Shown here in pieces: positions 12,361-23,581 of a DNA stretch of 64,000 nucleotides. The stretch's first letter is position 1. Each line of letters begins with the position of its first letter. The notes beneath the pieces are model-generated. The model saw nothing but the letters and a program-made list of their open reading frames with translations, made no database searches and was not told the origin of the DNA. The position numbers were made by a program, and so were the translations under genes. Source of the DNA: Sorghum bicolor (lineage: Eukaryota > Streptophyta > Magnoliopsida > Poales > Poaceae); NCBI RefSeq assembly GCF_000003195.3, contig NC_012871.2, forward strand, positions 54,923,802-54,987,801, given 5' to 3'.

Positions 12361-12936
12361 ATTTCCAGCAACTCTTTATCATTATACTCCATAGTTGTTG
12401 TCAGATCGATCATGACAAGTCTGAAGACCGATTAGTTTCAGATTTGTAGACTTAAGACAGAATATGTTTACTGCCTTGTGTATATGGAATATGGTTTGCA
12501 CATATAGTATTAAAGTTAACATACTTTGGGGCATTTTGTGAGTATGTCTACCAGGTTAAACTCTCGCCATAGTTGAACCTTGATCTAATATTATTTTACC
12601 TTATTCTTTATAATATATAATATTATTAATAATAAAAACAATGGCTTATACATTTAATAGAATGACATTGCCATTTGGAGGCCGTCAATTGATGTGGAAC
12701 GTATCCGAGCTGATCTAAAAAGATACAAGATTGCACATGAAGTCACACTACAAATGCATATCTTAATTACATCTCAAATGCATGTCTTTACTTTCAGCAA
12801 AGGGCAATGCAGCAATGGGCGTCGCCACCTCCGCCACGGGTGACTGAGCCGCCCCTACCGTAATCTCCACGAGCGGTTCATCCTCCACCATTGCCACGAG
12901 CGACTTCACCACTGCCGCCACAACTTCCATGGTCGG
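12361..12936. other. Single-copy flank; AT-rich, then GC-rich exon-like tract
   Basis: The first bases, ATTTCCAGCAACTC, resemble ATTTGCAGCAACTC about 60 bp upstream, so the duplication border falls in locally repeated sequence. From 12,778 the DNA turns GC-rich with repeated GCCACC/GCCACGAG motifs, then is cut by a solo LTR; similar composition resumes at 14,848. I see no certain gene. Confidence 0.4.
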
Positions 12937-14842
12937 TGAAAGCAAAAGTTTGTTTTTGGATAATTGATGAAACCCTAGTACTAACCTCTATACTAAGTGT
13001 GTGTAGACTTAATGAGGTTGGTACATGCCAAGTGATGGAGCAAGTAATGATCATGGTGATGATGGTGATGACCACAAGATGGTCAAGTGCTCAACTTGGA
13101 AAAGAAGAAAGAGAAAAACAAAACCCTATGGAGATCAAGGCAAAGGTATTGCTTAGGGTTTTAGTTTTGGTGATCAAGACACCATAGAGGGTGTGATCAC
13201 ATTTAGGATAGATAGCCATACTATAAAGAGGGGAATTCTTTGGCTAAGCGGTTATCAAGTGCCACTAGGTGTCATTGTTCATGTGCATGCATTTAGAACC
13301 TAGTGAGCTAACTTAACTCCTTCGAAGAAAATGATTGTGAAAATGCTAACACACGTGCTCATGTTGGTTTACACATTGTGGCGTCGGCGCTTTTGAGAAA
13401 ATGAAGTGCATATCTTTTATTGCGCCGATGGGAATTTTGGAGAAGTTGCGGGAGTGTTTCTCGCCGGACGCTGACCGTGGAAGCACCGGACGCTGTGCCT
13501 ATGCGTCCGGTGCACTGTGGTGCTTGGCTGGGCTAGGGTTAAGCACCGAACGGTGAGCACCGGACGCTGGGTAGCTCCTATTCATGCGTCCGGTGCTATC
13601 TGACATCTGAGAGTAAACCTGACTGAGAGCACCGGACGCTAAAGGTGCGTCCGGTGGGGGTGCGTCCGGTGACCACGTGTTTTGCAATGCTCTCTGGGTT
13701 TAAGACGTGTGAGCACCGGACGGTCCGGTGCTCAGCGTCCGGTGACCCCAAGAGTTTGCATACCTCACTGAGTTTTAGTCCGTTGAGGACCGGACGAGTC
13801 CGATGTGGACTCACTGTGTGTCCGGTGCTGTGGTCACAGGGAGACTCTCGTTGGCGGCAACGGTCAGATTTTCTAACGGTCGACTTGTTCAAAGCACCGG
13901 ACGCTGTCTCAATAGACACCGGACGCGTCCGGTGTAACATGAAGAGCGTCCGGTGACCCCGAGTTTTTCCCAGTGAAAGAGCCAACAACTCTATTTGTTT
14001 GAGGGGCTTATAAATAGTTGTTGGCTGGCTTAGGGCTCACTCTCTTAGCATTCTAGCATACTTGACATCCTTGTGAGCCTAAGCAAACACCTCCCACTCA
14101 TCTCCTTCATAGATTAAACATCTTTGTGAGATTGGGAGTGATTCCAAGTGCATTTGCTTGCGTGATTGCATCTAGTGGCACTTGGGGATCGTTCTAGCTG
14201 CGGTTTTCTTGTTACTCTTGGTGGTTGCCGCCACCTAGACGGAGCAGCGGAGGAGCTTTGGCACGAGTTGGTGATTGTTCGTGGCCATCTCCCGGTGATT
14301 GTGAGGGGTCTTGTACCTTCCCCGGCAGAGAGCCAAAAGGTAACTCTAGTGGATTGCTCGTGTCATTGAGCTACCTCACTTGTGGGTAGGTTCTTGTGGT
14401 GTCCTAGTGAGGACAAGGTTCGTGCTACACCTCTTAGCCACCGAACCACCAACGGGGACGTAGCGTGGCGGCAAGCACGTGAACCTCGGAAGAAAATTGT
14501 GTGTCTCCATTGTGATTGTTCATTGGAGTTCTCCCAGTGATTGGACTTTATTTTATTGATTGGTTCATCCCCTCTACGCGGCAGTATAAAGATCAAACCA
14601 TCTCTTTTTACATTCCCGCAAACTAGAGTAGCTTACTTACTTGTATAGAAACTTTAGGTAGCTTTCTAGTGTAAGTAGTGACATAGCTCTTGTGTGCCTA
14701 ATGATTATATCAATTAGAATTGTTGGATAGGTGGCTTGCAAACACCCCTTTAGAGCTAGAGCAAAAAGCTTCTTGCTCTAGTGAGTTTGTAGAATTTTTA
14801 AATAGGTTATTCACCCCCCTCTAGCCATATTAGGACCTTACA
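12937..14842 (+). mobile_element. Solo LTR, 1.9 kb, target duplication GTCGG
   Basis: It begins TGAAAGC and ends GGACCTTACA. GTCGG lies on both sides (12,932-12,936 and 14,843-14,847). The middle (13,455-13,965) is packed with GCACCGGACG / CGTCCGGTG motifs in both orientations. The last 100 bp read TTCACCCCCCTCTAG, typical of the 3' end of large grass LTRs, probably Copia/SIRE type by resemblance. With no internal domain and a perfect 5-bp duplication, this is a recombination-derived solo LTR. Confidence 0.8.
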
Positions 14843-14847
14843 GTCGG

Positions 14848-15936
14848 CTCGTCTCCCTTCGCAACCATCACCATGGGAAACCTCCTATAGCCCAGATCCC
14901 ATGACCCTAACCCCATCGCCGACCATGGCCGGGCAGTCATAGTTCCTGCCTCTTCCTGGGGCACTAGAGTCAACGTTGTTGCTAGAACTAGTGGGGACCA
15001 TGCATTCCCTATTGCCGCCCTTGACGCTGAAGCCGAGATGTCAACACCTAATGGCGCTACAACTACCATTGCAAACCTTAGGTTTGCTATAATCTTCCTC
15101 AATTTATTGTCTTGGTAGAATACTACATGTAATATTTGGTAATAAACTAATGGTTTTGAATCAGCTATAATATTCTGATGGAAATAATCTTTGATTCATT
15201 GTTGTTTCCATGTGATGCAGAAAGTTTTCTCATCAGTAACAAAGCGCAAGGAATCTGGAGTGAAACAGTGAAAAGGACAATTACAAAACGGTTCAAGTCA
15301 CCAGTAGGGCCAGTGTCGCCACTAGTTCTAGCAAGATCCACAGGGATTAAGATGATGCTATCCCCAGCTACTACCACTTCACCGGCAACAATTGATGTCA
15401 GCTCATCCAATCGTAAGGTCCCTTTACCTTTTCTCGGTTTAGGAACTAAAGAGCAGGCCGTCCTCCAAATTATTTTCTACACCTGAGTTTTTTATTAAAT
15501 CTTTTCAAGAAAAATTGATGTTAGCTCATCTAATTTTACTAGCTTTGGCACCACTTTGTTAGGCATACATTACTAGTTTGAGGATGATAGATGTGAATAT
15601 TTCCTTGAACAATAAAGTGTTGAGCCCTCCTAGTTCTGTAATCTACTACTGCTATTCTGTTCTTCCCCTAGACATATCTTATTTGGTTTGATATCCACAC
15701 CTACAGTAAAGGAACATGTCCTCTCTAACATAGAGCTGTAGTAATATTTAAGGACATATCTTATTTTAGCCTGTTCTCTATTCTCATTTTGCTACATTTA
15801 TTTATGTTAATTTCTGTTCTATATTAAATAGAGCTACAATAATATTACTTGTGTTGTTGTGAAGACAAGCCTGAGTCCACTATAGCTTCTAAGGCTAGAC
15901 ATAGCTTGAGACACTTATTACTGCTACGTTTCAGAT
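14848..15936. other. Upstream part of the decayed hAT locus
   Basis: GC-rich exon-like sequence (14,850-15,090) is followed by AT-rich intron-like DNA. A possible exon near 15,222-15,413 follows a TGATGCAG acceptor. A short block, TTGATGTCAGCTCATC, recurs in altered form at 15,513. This may be the 5' part of the hAT gene whose zinc finger starts at 15,937, but I could not confirm a continuous frame. Confidence 0.35.
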
Positions 15937-17846
15937 GTAATTGATGCCAGTGGTAATGAGAATGATGAAACAGAGAAAGCAGCTATTGCAAGGGCTACAA
16001 AAAACTTCAGGTCTCGGTGTTGGGAAGAGTTTGAGCCAGTTCTTAAGAATGGAGTTGTTGTGCAAGCAAGATGTAAAGACTATGATGAACTGATGAGTGA
16101 TAGGCGTGGTCAGGGAACAAGTGCACTTCTTCATCATTTAAAGATATGTAAGAAACGCAGTAGTGCTATCAGGATTGTGCAAGACTTGAGTTCTACATTA
16201 AGGTCTCCTTCTGGCAGACGTTTGAAGGATTGGAGGTATGATCCAGATGTGTCACGATATGAACCCTTTGTTCAAAGTGCCTTGTAGAACCACAATTAGG
16301 AATGGCTGCATAAAGGAATTTCAAGATATGAAAATTGCACTAAAGGATATCCTCAAGAATGTAAACTGTAGGTTCTCTTTGACTACTGACATGTGGACAA
16401 GCAATCAAAACATAGCATACATGGTTGTCACTTGTCATTTCATCGATGCTAGTTGGAAATTACAGAAAAGGATAATTCAGTTTATTGATGTGAAGACAAC
16501 ACACAGTGGAGTTGACTTGTTCAACATTATCCTTAGTTGCATTCAAAATTGGTCCATTGAGCACAAGCTATTTGGAATAATACTTGACAATGCATCAACA
16601 AATAACACTATGATTGATTTGTTGAAGCACCATCTTGTGCAATAGAAATTGATACCAGTGTGGGGAGAGCTGCTTCACCATCGATGTGCTGGACATGTCA
16701 TAAACCTTATTGTGAAAGATGGGCTCAAGTTTGTATAACTGATTGTTGACAAGATCCGTGAAAGCATCAAGTACCTTCGTTCTTCAACTTCTAGAAAACA
16801 AATGTTCAGAGAAATTGTTGCATGAGAAGGCATTACATGTAAGAAAAAGCCATCATTGAATGTGATCACACGTTGGAACTCAACATATTTGATGCTTAAA
16901 ACAGCACTAAATTTTAGGAAAGCATTTGAGATGCTAAAATCATAGGACCAAAAATACACATACTTACCCTCCCTTGAAGAATGGAAGAGTATCAGTGTGC
17001 TTTGTAACTTGCTAAAGGTGTTCAAGAAGGCAACTAAAGTTATTTTAGGCACTAACTACCCTACCACGAACCTCTATTTTCATCACATGTGGAAGATCAA
17101 GATGAATTTGGAAGAGGAGTTGCAAACTACTGAGGTTGAGTTACAAACTGCTGAGCAAGAAGATAATTATAACTCTGAAGTTGTTGTGGCAGATGATCAA
17201 GGTACTAAAGGAGATGAAGAAGAAATTCAACAAATATTGGAACAAGTCACACATAACACTGTGTGTTCCTGTGGTTTTTAACCCTAGGTTCAAACTGAAA
17301 TTTGTTGACTTTGTTTTCAGCAAGACAGGAAAGGAAAAGATTGATAAACTAGAAAAACTAGTCCGAGGGCTGTTTTCATCATACACCTCTCAACAAGAAA
17401 CCCCATGTGCAGCATCTACACAAGAAATACCTAGCTAGTGTTTGTGCAGTGAATAATGACCCATGGGCGGAATGGTATATAAAAAAGTCAGTAATGATCT
17501 TCAAACTCGGAGAAACACAGAGCTTGATAGGTATTTGGATGAGGACCCAATTTGAGCTGACGAGTTTGATATAATAAATTGGTGGATTGGTAATGCGACA
17601 AAGTATCCGACCCTTTCTCGTATAGCCCGAGATTTGTTTGTTGTTCCAGCCACATCTGTACCTTTAGAATCAGCTTTTAGCATGGCAAGAAGAACCATCA
17701 ATGATTTTCGAAGTAGCCTAACCCCTGAGACAGTAGAAGCGCTTATATGTACACAAGACTGGTATAGGGCAGAAGGTGAAGCTCTTTTCTGTGATATATA
17801 TAGGTTCAACACATTTTTAATTAGTCCTCCATCTACTGCAACTTAA
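15937..17846 (+). pseudogene. hAT-superfamily transposase, decayed
   Basis: The order of parts matches plant hAT (Ac-like) transposases. An N-terminal BED zinc-finger region (15,995-16,160) has the FRSRCWEEFEPV start and the HHLKICKK end. Next is the catalytic region with LTTDMWTSNQNIAYM (about 16,378), then HRCAGHVINLIVKDGL (16,680) and LNVITRWNSTYLML (16,857). The C-terminal dimerisation domain has VPATSVPLESAFSMARR (17,640). The gene is broken by a frameshift near 16,266 and in-frame stops near 16,643, 16,736, 16,823, 16,942 and 17,550. The second zinc-binding Cys of the BED finger reads Tyr. It cannot encode an active transposase. Confidence 0.85.
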
Positions 17847-18178
17847 ATTTTGCAAATTGGTATATAGGTTCCACACAGTTTTTTACTGCAGCAGTTGATG
17901 ATTTCATTATGGAAGAGAATGAACTCTGAAATTCATAGGTAATATGCTTGTATTCTACTTATTTCATTGACAACTTTGTAAATATTTGAAACTGAGCATA
18001 ATAATTGTCATTTTCTGGTGGTACTTCTATGCTAGTCATAAGTGTCTGTCCTTGTTTCTTATGTACGATATGCAAGTTTAACAATATCTAGGGTGCATCA
18101 GTTGATTAAAATGCTCATGTGCATTAGCTTTTATGTGTCACCACTGTCCTGCTTTTATTTTGGGCATAGTTAGTTAGT

Positions 18179-18234
18179 GGCACAGAGGCTGATTTCACCA
18201 CTAAATTACTTCACCCATTCTGGATCCACCCCTG
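18179..18234. mobile_element. hAT terminus, possible end of the hAT element
   Basis: The inverted end CAGGGGTGGATCCAG finishes at 18,234 and resembles hAT terminal repeats. TAGTTAGT follows at 18,235-18,242. The same 8 bp also precede this stretch (18,171-18,178), which would make a 56-bp remnant, but the two ends match each other only weakly. It may instead be the 3' end of the hAT element whose transposase lies upstream. Confidence 0.35.
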
Positions 18235-19297
18235 TAGTTAGTACTTGCACAACAGTATTGGAAATTATTTTGATAGCAAGACAGTTTGGATTCTGTTAGT
18301 TGCTGATTGAGGCATGGTATATTCCATTTATTCAGAATGTTTAATTTGTGCCTGTCATTTAGATATTCTACAAGATGCTTGGATACACTTGAAAAACAAC
18401 TGCCACTCAATCAGTCTGAATGTTTCAGAAATGCCTTAGTTCTTCAGACTGTTTACACTACTGGAAACTCGTTCTTTGCCGAGGGCCTAAGGCTTTGCCA
18501 AGGGCCTAAGGCTTTGCCGAGGGCCAAATCTCGGGCACTCGGCAAAGACCTTCTTTGCCGAGGGCCGCCAGCTGAGGCCCTCGGCAAACAAAAGCCCTCG
18601 GCAAAGACGCCTTTGCCGAGGGCCAAGCCCTCGGCAAAGAAAGGCCCTCGGCAAAGACGCCCTCGGCAATTTTATTGTGCTGAGTAACGGCAGCCGAGCC
18701 CCGTCAGCCTTTGCCGAGGGCCTCCCGTCAGGCCCTCGACAAAGGTTTTTAATTTGTTTTCAAAATTCTTTGCCGAGGGCCTTCCCTGTAGCCCTCGGCA
18801 AAGACCCCCTTTGCTGAGGGCCATCCTTAGCCCTCGGCAAAGATTTTTTTTTTGATTTTTGAGTCCAATTTTTTTGTGGGCACAAATCACATTATTTTAA
18901 ACACAATTTTAAAAATTGGCACAATTTTTACTTTTTTTATATATTTCTTGAATTTTTTTTCAATTTGTCGGAATTTTCCCGCTGTTTTAAATTTGAACTG
19001 TAGATGCATGGAATAATTCACTGTAGTCTTTCCAAAAATGTTATTCATGTTATTTGATGTGTGTGGAGTCCCTACGCATAAACTGCAATCAAATTTCACG
19101 CATCTTTTACGCGTGACATGATTAGTCACTTCTTAGAAAATTGATTTAAAATTATATTAAATGTATACGAAGTCAGAAAATCACGAAACTTGACGAGGTT
19201 TCATATTGAGACATGTGTAGGCTATAATAAAAAATTCAATCGTTTTCGAGTAAGTTGCGACGTCATATGTCTAAAACCCAGACATCTCCACATGTGA

Positions 19298-19770
19298 TCA
19301 CTAACCGCGGCACTAACCGCACAGCTAGAGGCACAGAAGGCCGCGTTCGAGGGAGCGCAGAAGCAGATGGCGGAGATGATGGTGATCATGCAAAGTCTTG
19401 GGTAAGCATTGGGTGTACCTGTGCTGTTTTCAGCTCCTCCTCCTACTCCTACAGCTACTTATAAAAGTCCGCTTTTCACTTGTCTTTGCATGTATGTTGG
19501 CCTTCGTGCCGTTGTGGATGTCGGCGTTCATGCCGTTGTGGATGTCGGCCTTCGTGCCGTTGTTTTTGCAGGTTTTGTAAACATCCCTGTTTAGGGGAGG
19601 TGCTGCCAAAATTTTTAATATTTTTTCCCATATTACTTAAACATGCAATCTCTGTTTCTTTGTGCAGCCTCCGTCCGCGGGTTCGAATCATCCTGCAAAT
19701 GCGTCACCAGGTGATCAGGCCTTTCCTTCACCATCGTCTCATAGGCTACCTTGATGAGGACTCGTGGTAG
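19298..19770 (+). pseudogene. Remnant of the 3' exons of a TNPA-like CACTA gene
   Basis: The stretch from 19,298 to 19,401 encodes EAQKAAFEGAQKQMAEMM followed by VIMQSLG, then a GTAAGC donor. This matches the C-terminal coiled-coil style of CACTA ORF2 proteins (Transposase_24 group). A second exon-like piece after TTGTGCAG (near 19,667) encodes PPSAGSNHPANASPGDQ. Upstream exons are missing. A 24-bp tandem repeat sits in the intervening intron. Confidence 0.5.
19499..19571. repeat. Three tandem 24-bp repeats
   Basis: The unit GTGCCGTTGTGGATGTCGG occurs with small changes three times in a row inside the CACTA element, in the presumed intron of the TNPA-like remnant. Confidence 0.75.
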
Positions 19771-20605
19771 GTGATGTGGTTGGACTTTAGCGTGATTTGT
19801 GGTTTATAGTTGTGACTTGTGTTTGGATTTGATGAACTTGTTGTAATAAACATGTGAATGATGATGAACATGCTGAGACTTGTAATATGGTTGTGATATT
19901 ATAATTTGTGGTTCATAATTATGGTTGTGATATATTGTGAGAAATAGAATTATGCGTGATGTTGATATATATATATATATATAATGTTTATGTCGATCGA
20001 ATGTAAAAAACAAATTAAAAATAAAATTTTCTGTCTCTTTGCCGAGGGCCTTGACCACAGCCCTCGGCAAAGATTGGGTCTTTGCCGAGGGCCTTCGCCA
20101 TAGCCCTCAGCAAAGAAAGTTATAGAAAAATTCCTGCGTACACTCTTTGCCGAGGGCCGCAAGGAGGCCCTCGACAAAGACGGGGTCTTTGCCGAGGGCC
20201 TCCTTGTAGCCGTTGGCAAAGAATTTTTTTAAAAAAATCTGGGCATTTTCTTTGCCGAGGGCTGCTGGAGGAGGCCCTCGTCTTTGCCGAGCAAAGAATT
20301 TTTTGAAAAAAAATCTGCTCAATTTTTTTGCCGAGGGCCGGAGGTAGAGGCCCTCGGCAAAGACTCCATCCCGAAAAACGGCGCCGTTATGGTTACTTTT
20401 CTTTGCCGAGGGCCATGTAGGCCCTCGGCAAAGGCTTTGCCGAGTGCCCGACAAACGGCCCTCGGCAAAGGCCATCTTTGCCGTCTAAAAATTTCCCGAG
20501 AGCCCTTTACCGAGGGCCGCCCTCGGCAAAGCCTTTGCCGAGGGCTTTTGGGCCTTTGCCGAGGGCTTCTAGCCCTCGGCAAAGAGGGCGCGTCCAGTAG
20601 TGTTA

Positions 20606-22250
20606 GTTGATGGTTATGTGGTGCTACTAAGAAAGTTAGCTCATGCTGAAATGGTACCACTCTGCCTTTCGTTAATGGCTGCATAATATTGGGGTTACAA
20701 ATGGGTGAAAATTAGCCAATGAGATGTTTGGATGACCCCTTGCACTGTCAGATTTCATGTGTGCCACTCAGTCACCGTAGTTCATTGTCTATGCATGTAT
20801 TCTCAGGTTTGGGTGTTAGGATGATTCATATCTGCAACCAGCTATTCAGTGCAATTTTGTAAGTTCTTTTGGTTTTCCAATTAACCATTGGCAACCTGCC
20901 TTTACAAATAAAAAATGCAGACTAAGTCATTTTGAAGTTGTTAGACTTTGTTGACTCATAGTAGCCATTTTTTTGGTACATTGGAACAGATTCTCATGGG
21001 TTTAGACTTTTTAATTTTAGGAACAGCTGAAGGAGAAACACATGATGCTAATGATCTATATAATGTTTCAGTAAAGAGACACCCAAATGCTTTATACAAA
21101 ATTTTCAGCGTTTCAAGATGAACAATGAGGTAAGAACTTTGATTTTTTTTTCTCGAACACGCAGGAGGGCTGCATGTAAGAACTTTGATTTTATCATTAC
21201 TTGGATCTATATTTTATGTTCCACTGAGCAATCTAATATAAGTGCTAAATGTTTTGAGTGCGAAAGTGGCATATTCCTGACCTTTCTTATTACCTATGTG
21301 GCATGTGTAAAAAATTGTAGCATAAACTAGATAGTGTATGTAAACAAGCAGGTTTTCTTTTATTAGAGTCCTTGCCTGTGTTATCTTGGGTTTGTTAACA
21401 TAGTCATGGCTCTTTCTTCTGTTTGCAGTTCCCTAAAAAAAATTTCTACTGTTGTTAGAGGTGTGGATTGCGGATGATTGCATGACTGTGACTCTGTGAG
21501 TGGCACTTCAATGGTGGTAGCAACTTACTGATGATCAATTGTATGCAGTGTTATGCAGCATGTTTATGGACTTGACGTTCTCACACTATACTCTTCAGAA
21601 GATGCCTGAGGCTTGCTCAAAGCTGCTATTGCTATTAGGGTGACCCTATTATTTTGCTAGCCACCTGTCAGTTTGAATTTGTCTAAATTATTTGTAGGAT
21701 GAAATGTTCTCAAGGTCATGTAAACGATATGCTTATTTCCCTCTCTGTAATGGAAATGCACTTTCTGTTCTGAATGTTCTGAAGTACTAAGATAACTTAT
21801 ATCTATGTTCTGAACTATCTGTTGTAATGAATCCTAAACTCAGTTGTAATGAATGGTCTAGCCCCAAGGCTACTTGTTAAGATTGTTGGTCCATGTTCTA
21901 AACTATTTTCTATAAATTAAATAGGCTATGTAATTTGTTTCTTTTTTATTTCCCTTGATGGTGATGAGACAAGATACATCATGGCTATTAAGCTTGCTTC
22001 TTGGCCTGTTTTCATCGCCAATATGCAGATGATCGGCAGCAGCAACGAACTACATGTACCTAAGTAGTAGGAGGTACTACTATCTCATATGCACACGCAC
22101 ATACACATACACACACGCTATCGGCTATGCAACAGGAGATGGTGCAGCAACCGACGGCAACAGGTTCGACCCAAGGATACCCGTGGTTCGTTGGACGAAC
22201 GGAGCGGGTCGACCCCTAAACCTCATTTAGCCCAAATGGATCGGCGGAGC
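20606..22250. other. Intergenic DNA, no gene recognised
   Basis: The sequence continues the flank interrupted by the CACTA element. It has scattered short frames without recognisable motifs. A CA-rich microsatellite lies at 22,088-22,118. I see no tRNA, rRNA or transposase motif. Confidence 0.5.
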
Positions 22251-22254
22251 AGCT

Positions 22255-22599
22255 TTAGGAGCGCTCCGCTCCGGCCCCTTTGCAGATATAGCCACGGGAG
22301 CCTTGTGCTCCTCCTTTGCCGGTGTCCAAAGGCATTCGCTCGCCGTCGATTAAGGTCTTCTGGCCCTCGCACTCGCCGTGCGCTGGTGGCATATGCGCGG
22401 TGGTGGCCTCGAGCGCGTTATTGATGGAGACCTTGGCTTGCAGCCACTCCCTGTTGGCTTCCAGGGCCGCCATGAGAGCCTCGTAGTCGTCGTCGTTGTT
22501 GCCTCTGCTTTGTTGTTTTATCGGCGTGGCATCTGTCGTCGTTTCATCCTTGGATTCGTCGGCGGTGAACAGATCATCATCTTTTGAAGTGCCCTCCAT
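22255..22599 (-). CDS. Small acidic hypothetical protein, 114 aa
   Basis: The frame opens MEGTSKDDDLFTADESKDE in a good monocot start context (CATCATGGAG) and ends with a TAA. The first 40 residues are acidic and Thr/Ser-rich. A predicted helical stretch, DYEALMAALEANREWLQA, follows at about residues 38-55; the C-terminal third is Gly-rich and low in structure. I do not recognise the family. A plausible promoter lies upstream: a TATA box at 23,082-23,090 on the same strand with a perfect palindrome behind it. The leader would be about 480 nt, of which 346 nt are an inserted MITE. The C-terminus could be a truncated remnant of a longer gene, because duplicated and transposon DNA surrounds it. 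Confidence 0.4.
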   Translation of the reverse strand: MEGTSKDDDLFTADESKDETTTDATPIKQQSRGNNDDDYEALMAALEANREWLQAKVSINNALEATTAHMPPAHGECEGQKTLIDGERMPLDTGKGGAQGSRGYICKGAGAERS

Positions 22600-22659
22600 G
22601 ATGAAATGATGCGTAGCTAGCTAATTCCCTTTTTTTTGCTATATATATGCTCTGATTTA

Positions 22660-23005
22660 GGGCCTGTTTAGATTGGGAACGAAAATTTTTTGGGTGTCAC
22701 ATCGGATGTGTCGGAAGGATGTCGGGAGGGGTTTTTAAAAACTAATAGAAAAACAAATTACATAGCTCGTTAGGAAACTGCAAAACAAATTTATTAAGCA
22801 TAATTAATCTGTCATTAGCATATGTGGGTTACTGTAGCACTTAAGGCTAATCATGGACTAACTAGGCTTAAAAGATTCGTCTCGCGATTCTCAACTAAAC
22901 TGTGTAATTAGTTTATTTTTTTATCTATATTTAATGTTCCATACATGTGTCCAAAGATTTGATGGGATGGATGAAAAATTTTTGGGTGGGGAACTAAACA
23001 GGGCC
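22660..23005. mobile_element. MITE with GGGCCTGTTTAG ends, target duplication TTA
   Basis: The ends GGGCCTGTTTAG and CTAAACAGGGCC are perfectly inverted and flanked by TTA (22,657-22,659 and 23,006-23,008). That fits a Tourist-like PIF/Harbinger MITE. It separates the TATA box at 23,082 from the start codon at 22,599, so it would be transcribed as part of the leader. Confidence 0.88.
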
Positions 23006-23081
23006 TTATAGAAGATTTTGGATTTGGATATAGGAAGCTTGATTTTCCTGAGGTTCAAACAGAATGAAAGAACATTGCCGG

Positions 23082-23134
23082 TATTTATAGGCAGGAGATT
23101 CAGGCAGTGCAAAAACCAGAGATCTCTGGTTTTT
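23082..23134 (-). promoter_or_regulatory. TATA box with a perfect 24-bp palindrome 20 bp upstream
   Basis: On the minus strand CTATAAATA (23,090-23,082) is a strong plant TATA box. Upstream at 23,111-23,134 is a perfect 24-bp inverted repeat with the core CCAGAGATCTCTGG and five A/T pairs on each side. Such a site could bind a dimeric factor. Further upstream are CTTGTTATCTC and GACAAAGGATAG, which resemble GATA and pyrimidine-box elements. Confidence 0.5.
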
Positions 23135-23253
23135 GGAGTTGAGAAAGCGACATAATAAAGCCATCTATCCTTTGTCAAAGAAAGATTGCTAGGCGAGTGA
23201 GATAACAAGGGCTGTGCCATATTATTATATAGGAAACCTCGTCAAGATTAGTC

Positions 23254-23581
23254 ATAGGGCACGGCCCTAGGCTGGTATTTGCCAATTGTCGTATGGACAG
23301 TCAATTATGCACACAGAATATAGCAGTATTGTTAGGATGACATACCTCAGGGCTCAGGCAACCTAAACTACACCTATAGTGGATTATATTTACGCTCCCA
23401 TCCAAAAAATTACCTGTCACACACATAGTAGGTACCTCTTTTGTCTCAAAAAAAATGCCTCGCCCACACAAATATACGAGTAGCTAGGTTTTTGATTTGT
23501 TGTAAACTTTTATGATTTTTTACATGAAAATATTTTCTTATAAATAGTTTTATGTATTTGTTTGCTAGTGATTGTTGTCTC
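23254..23581. repeat. Second locus of the diverged duplication (empty-site copy)
   Basis: It matches 5,100-5,236 plus 6,336-6,518 but lacks the CACTA insertion at 5,237-6,335. It therefore shows the pre-insertion sequence, with a single TAC. Confidence 0.75.

Larger units (their letters stand above)
18456..20602. mobile_element. Non-autonomous CACTA element, 2.1 kb
   Basis: The termini CACTACTGGA and TCCAGTAGTG are flanked by TTA at 18,453-18,455 and 20,603-20,605. Both ends carry dense arrays of TTTGCCGAGGGC / GCCCTCGGCAAAG repeats (18,475-18,845 and 20,035-20,585), the usual subterminal binding sites for a TNPA-type protein. No transposase of the TNP2 type is present. A short remnant of a TNPA-like gene lies inside. 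Confidence 0.92.

Noticed and set aside
18171..18242. A 56-bp transposon remnant flanked by TAGTTAGT
   Set aside because: TAGTTAGT is low-complexity here (part of a longer AGTTAGTTAGT) and the two ends are poorly inverted; kept only as a possible hAT terminus.
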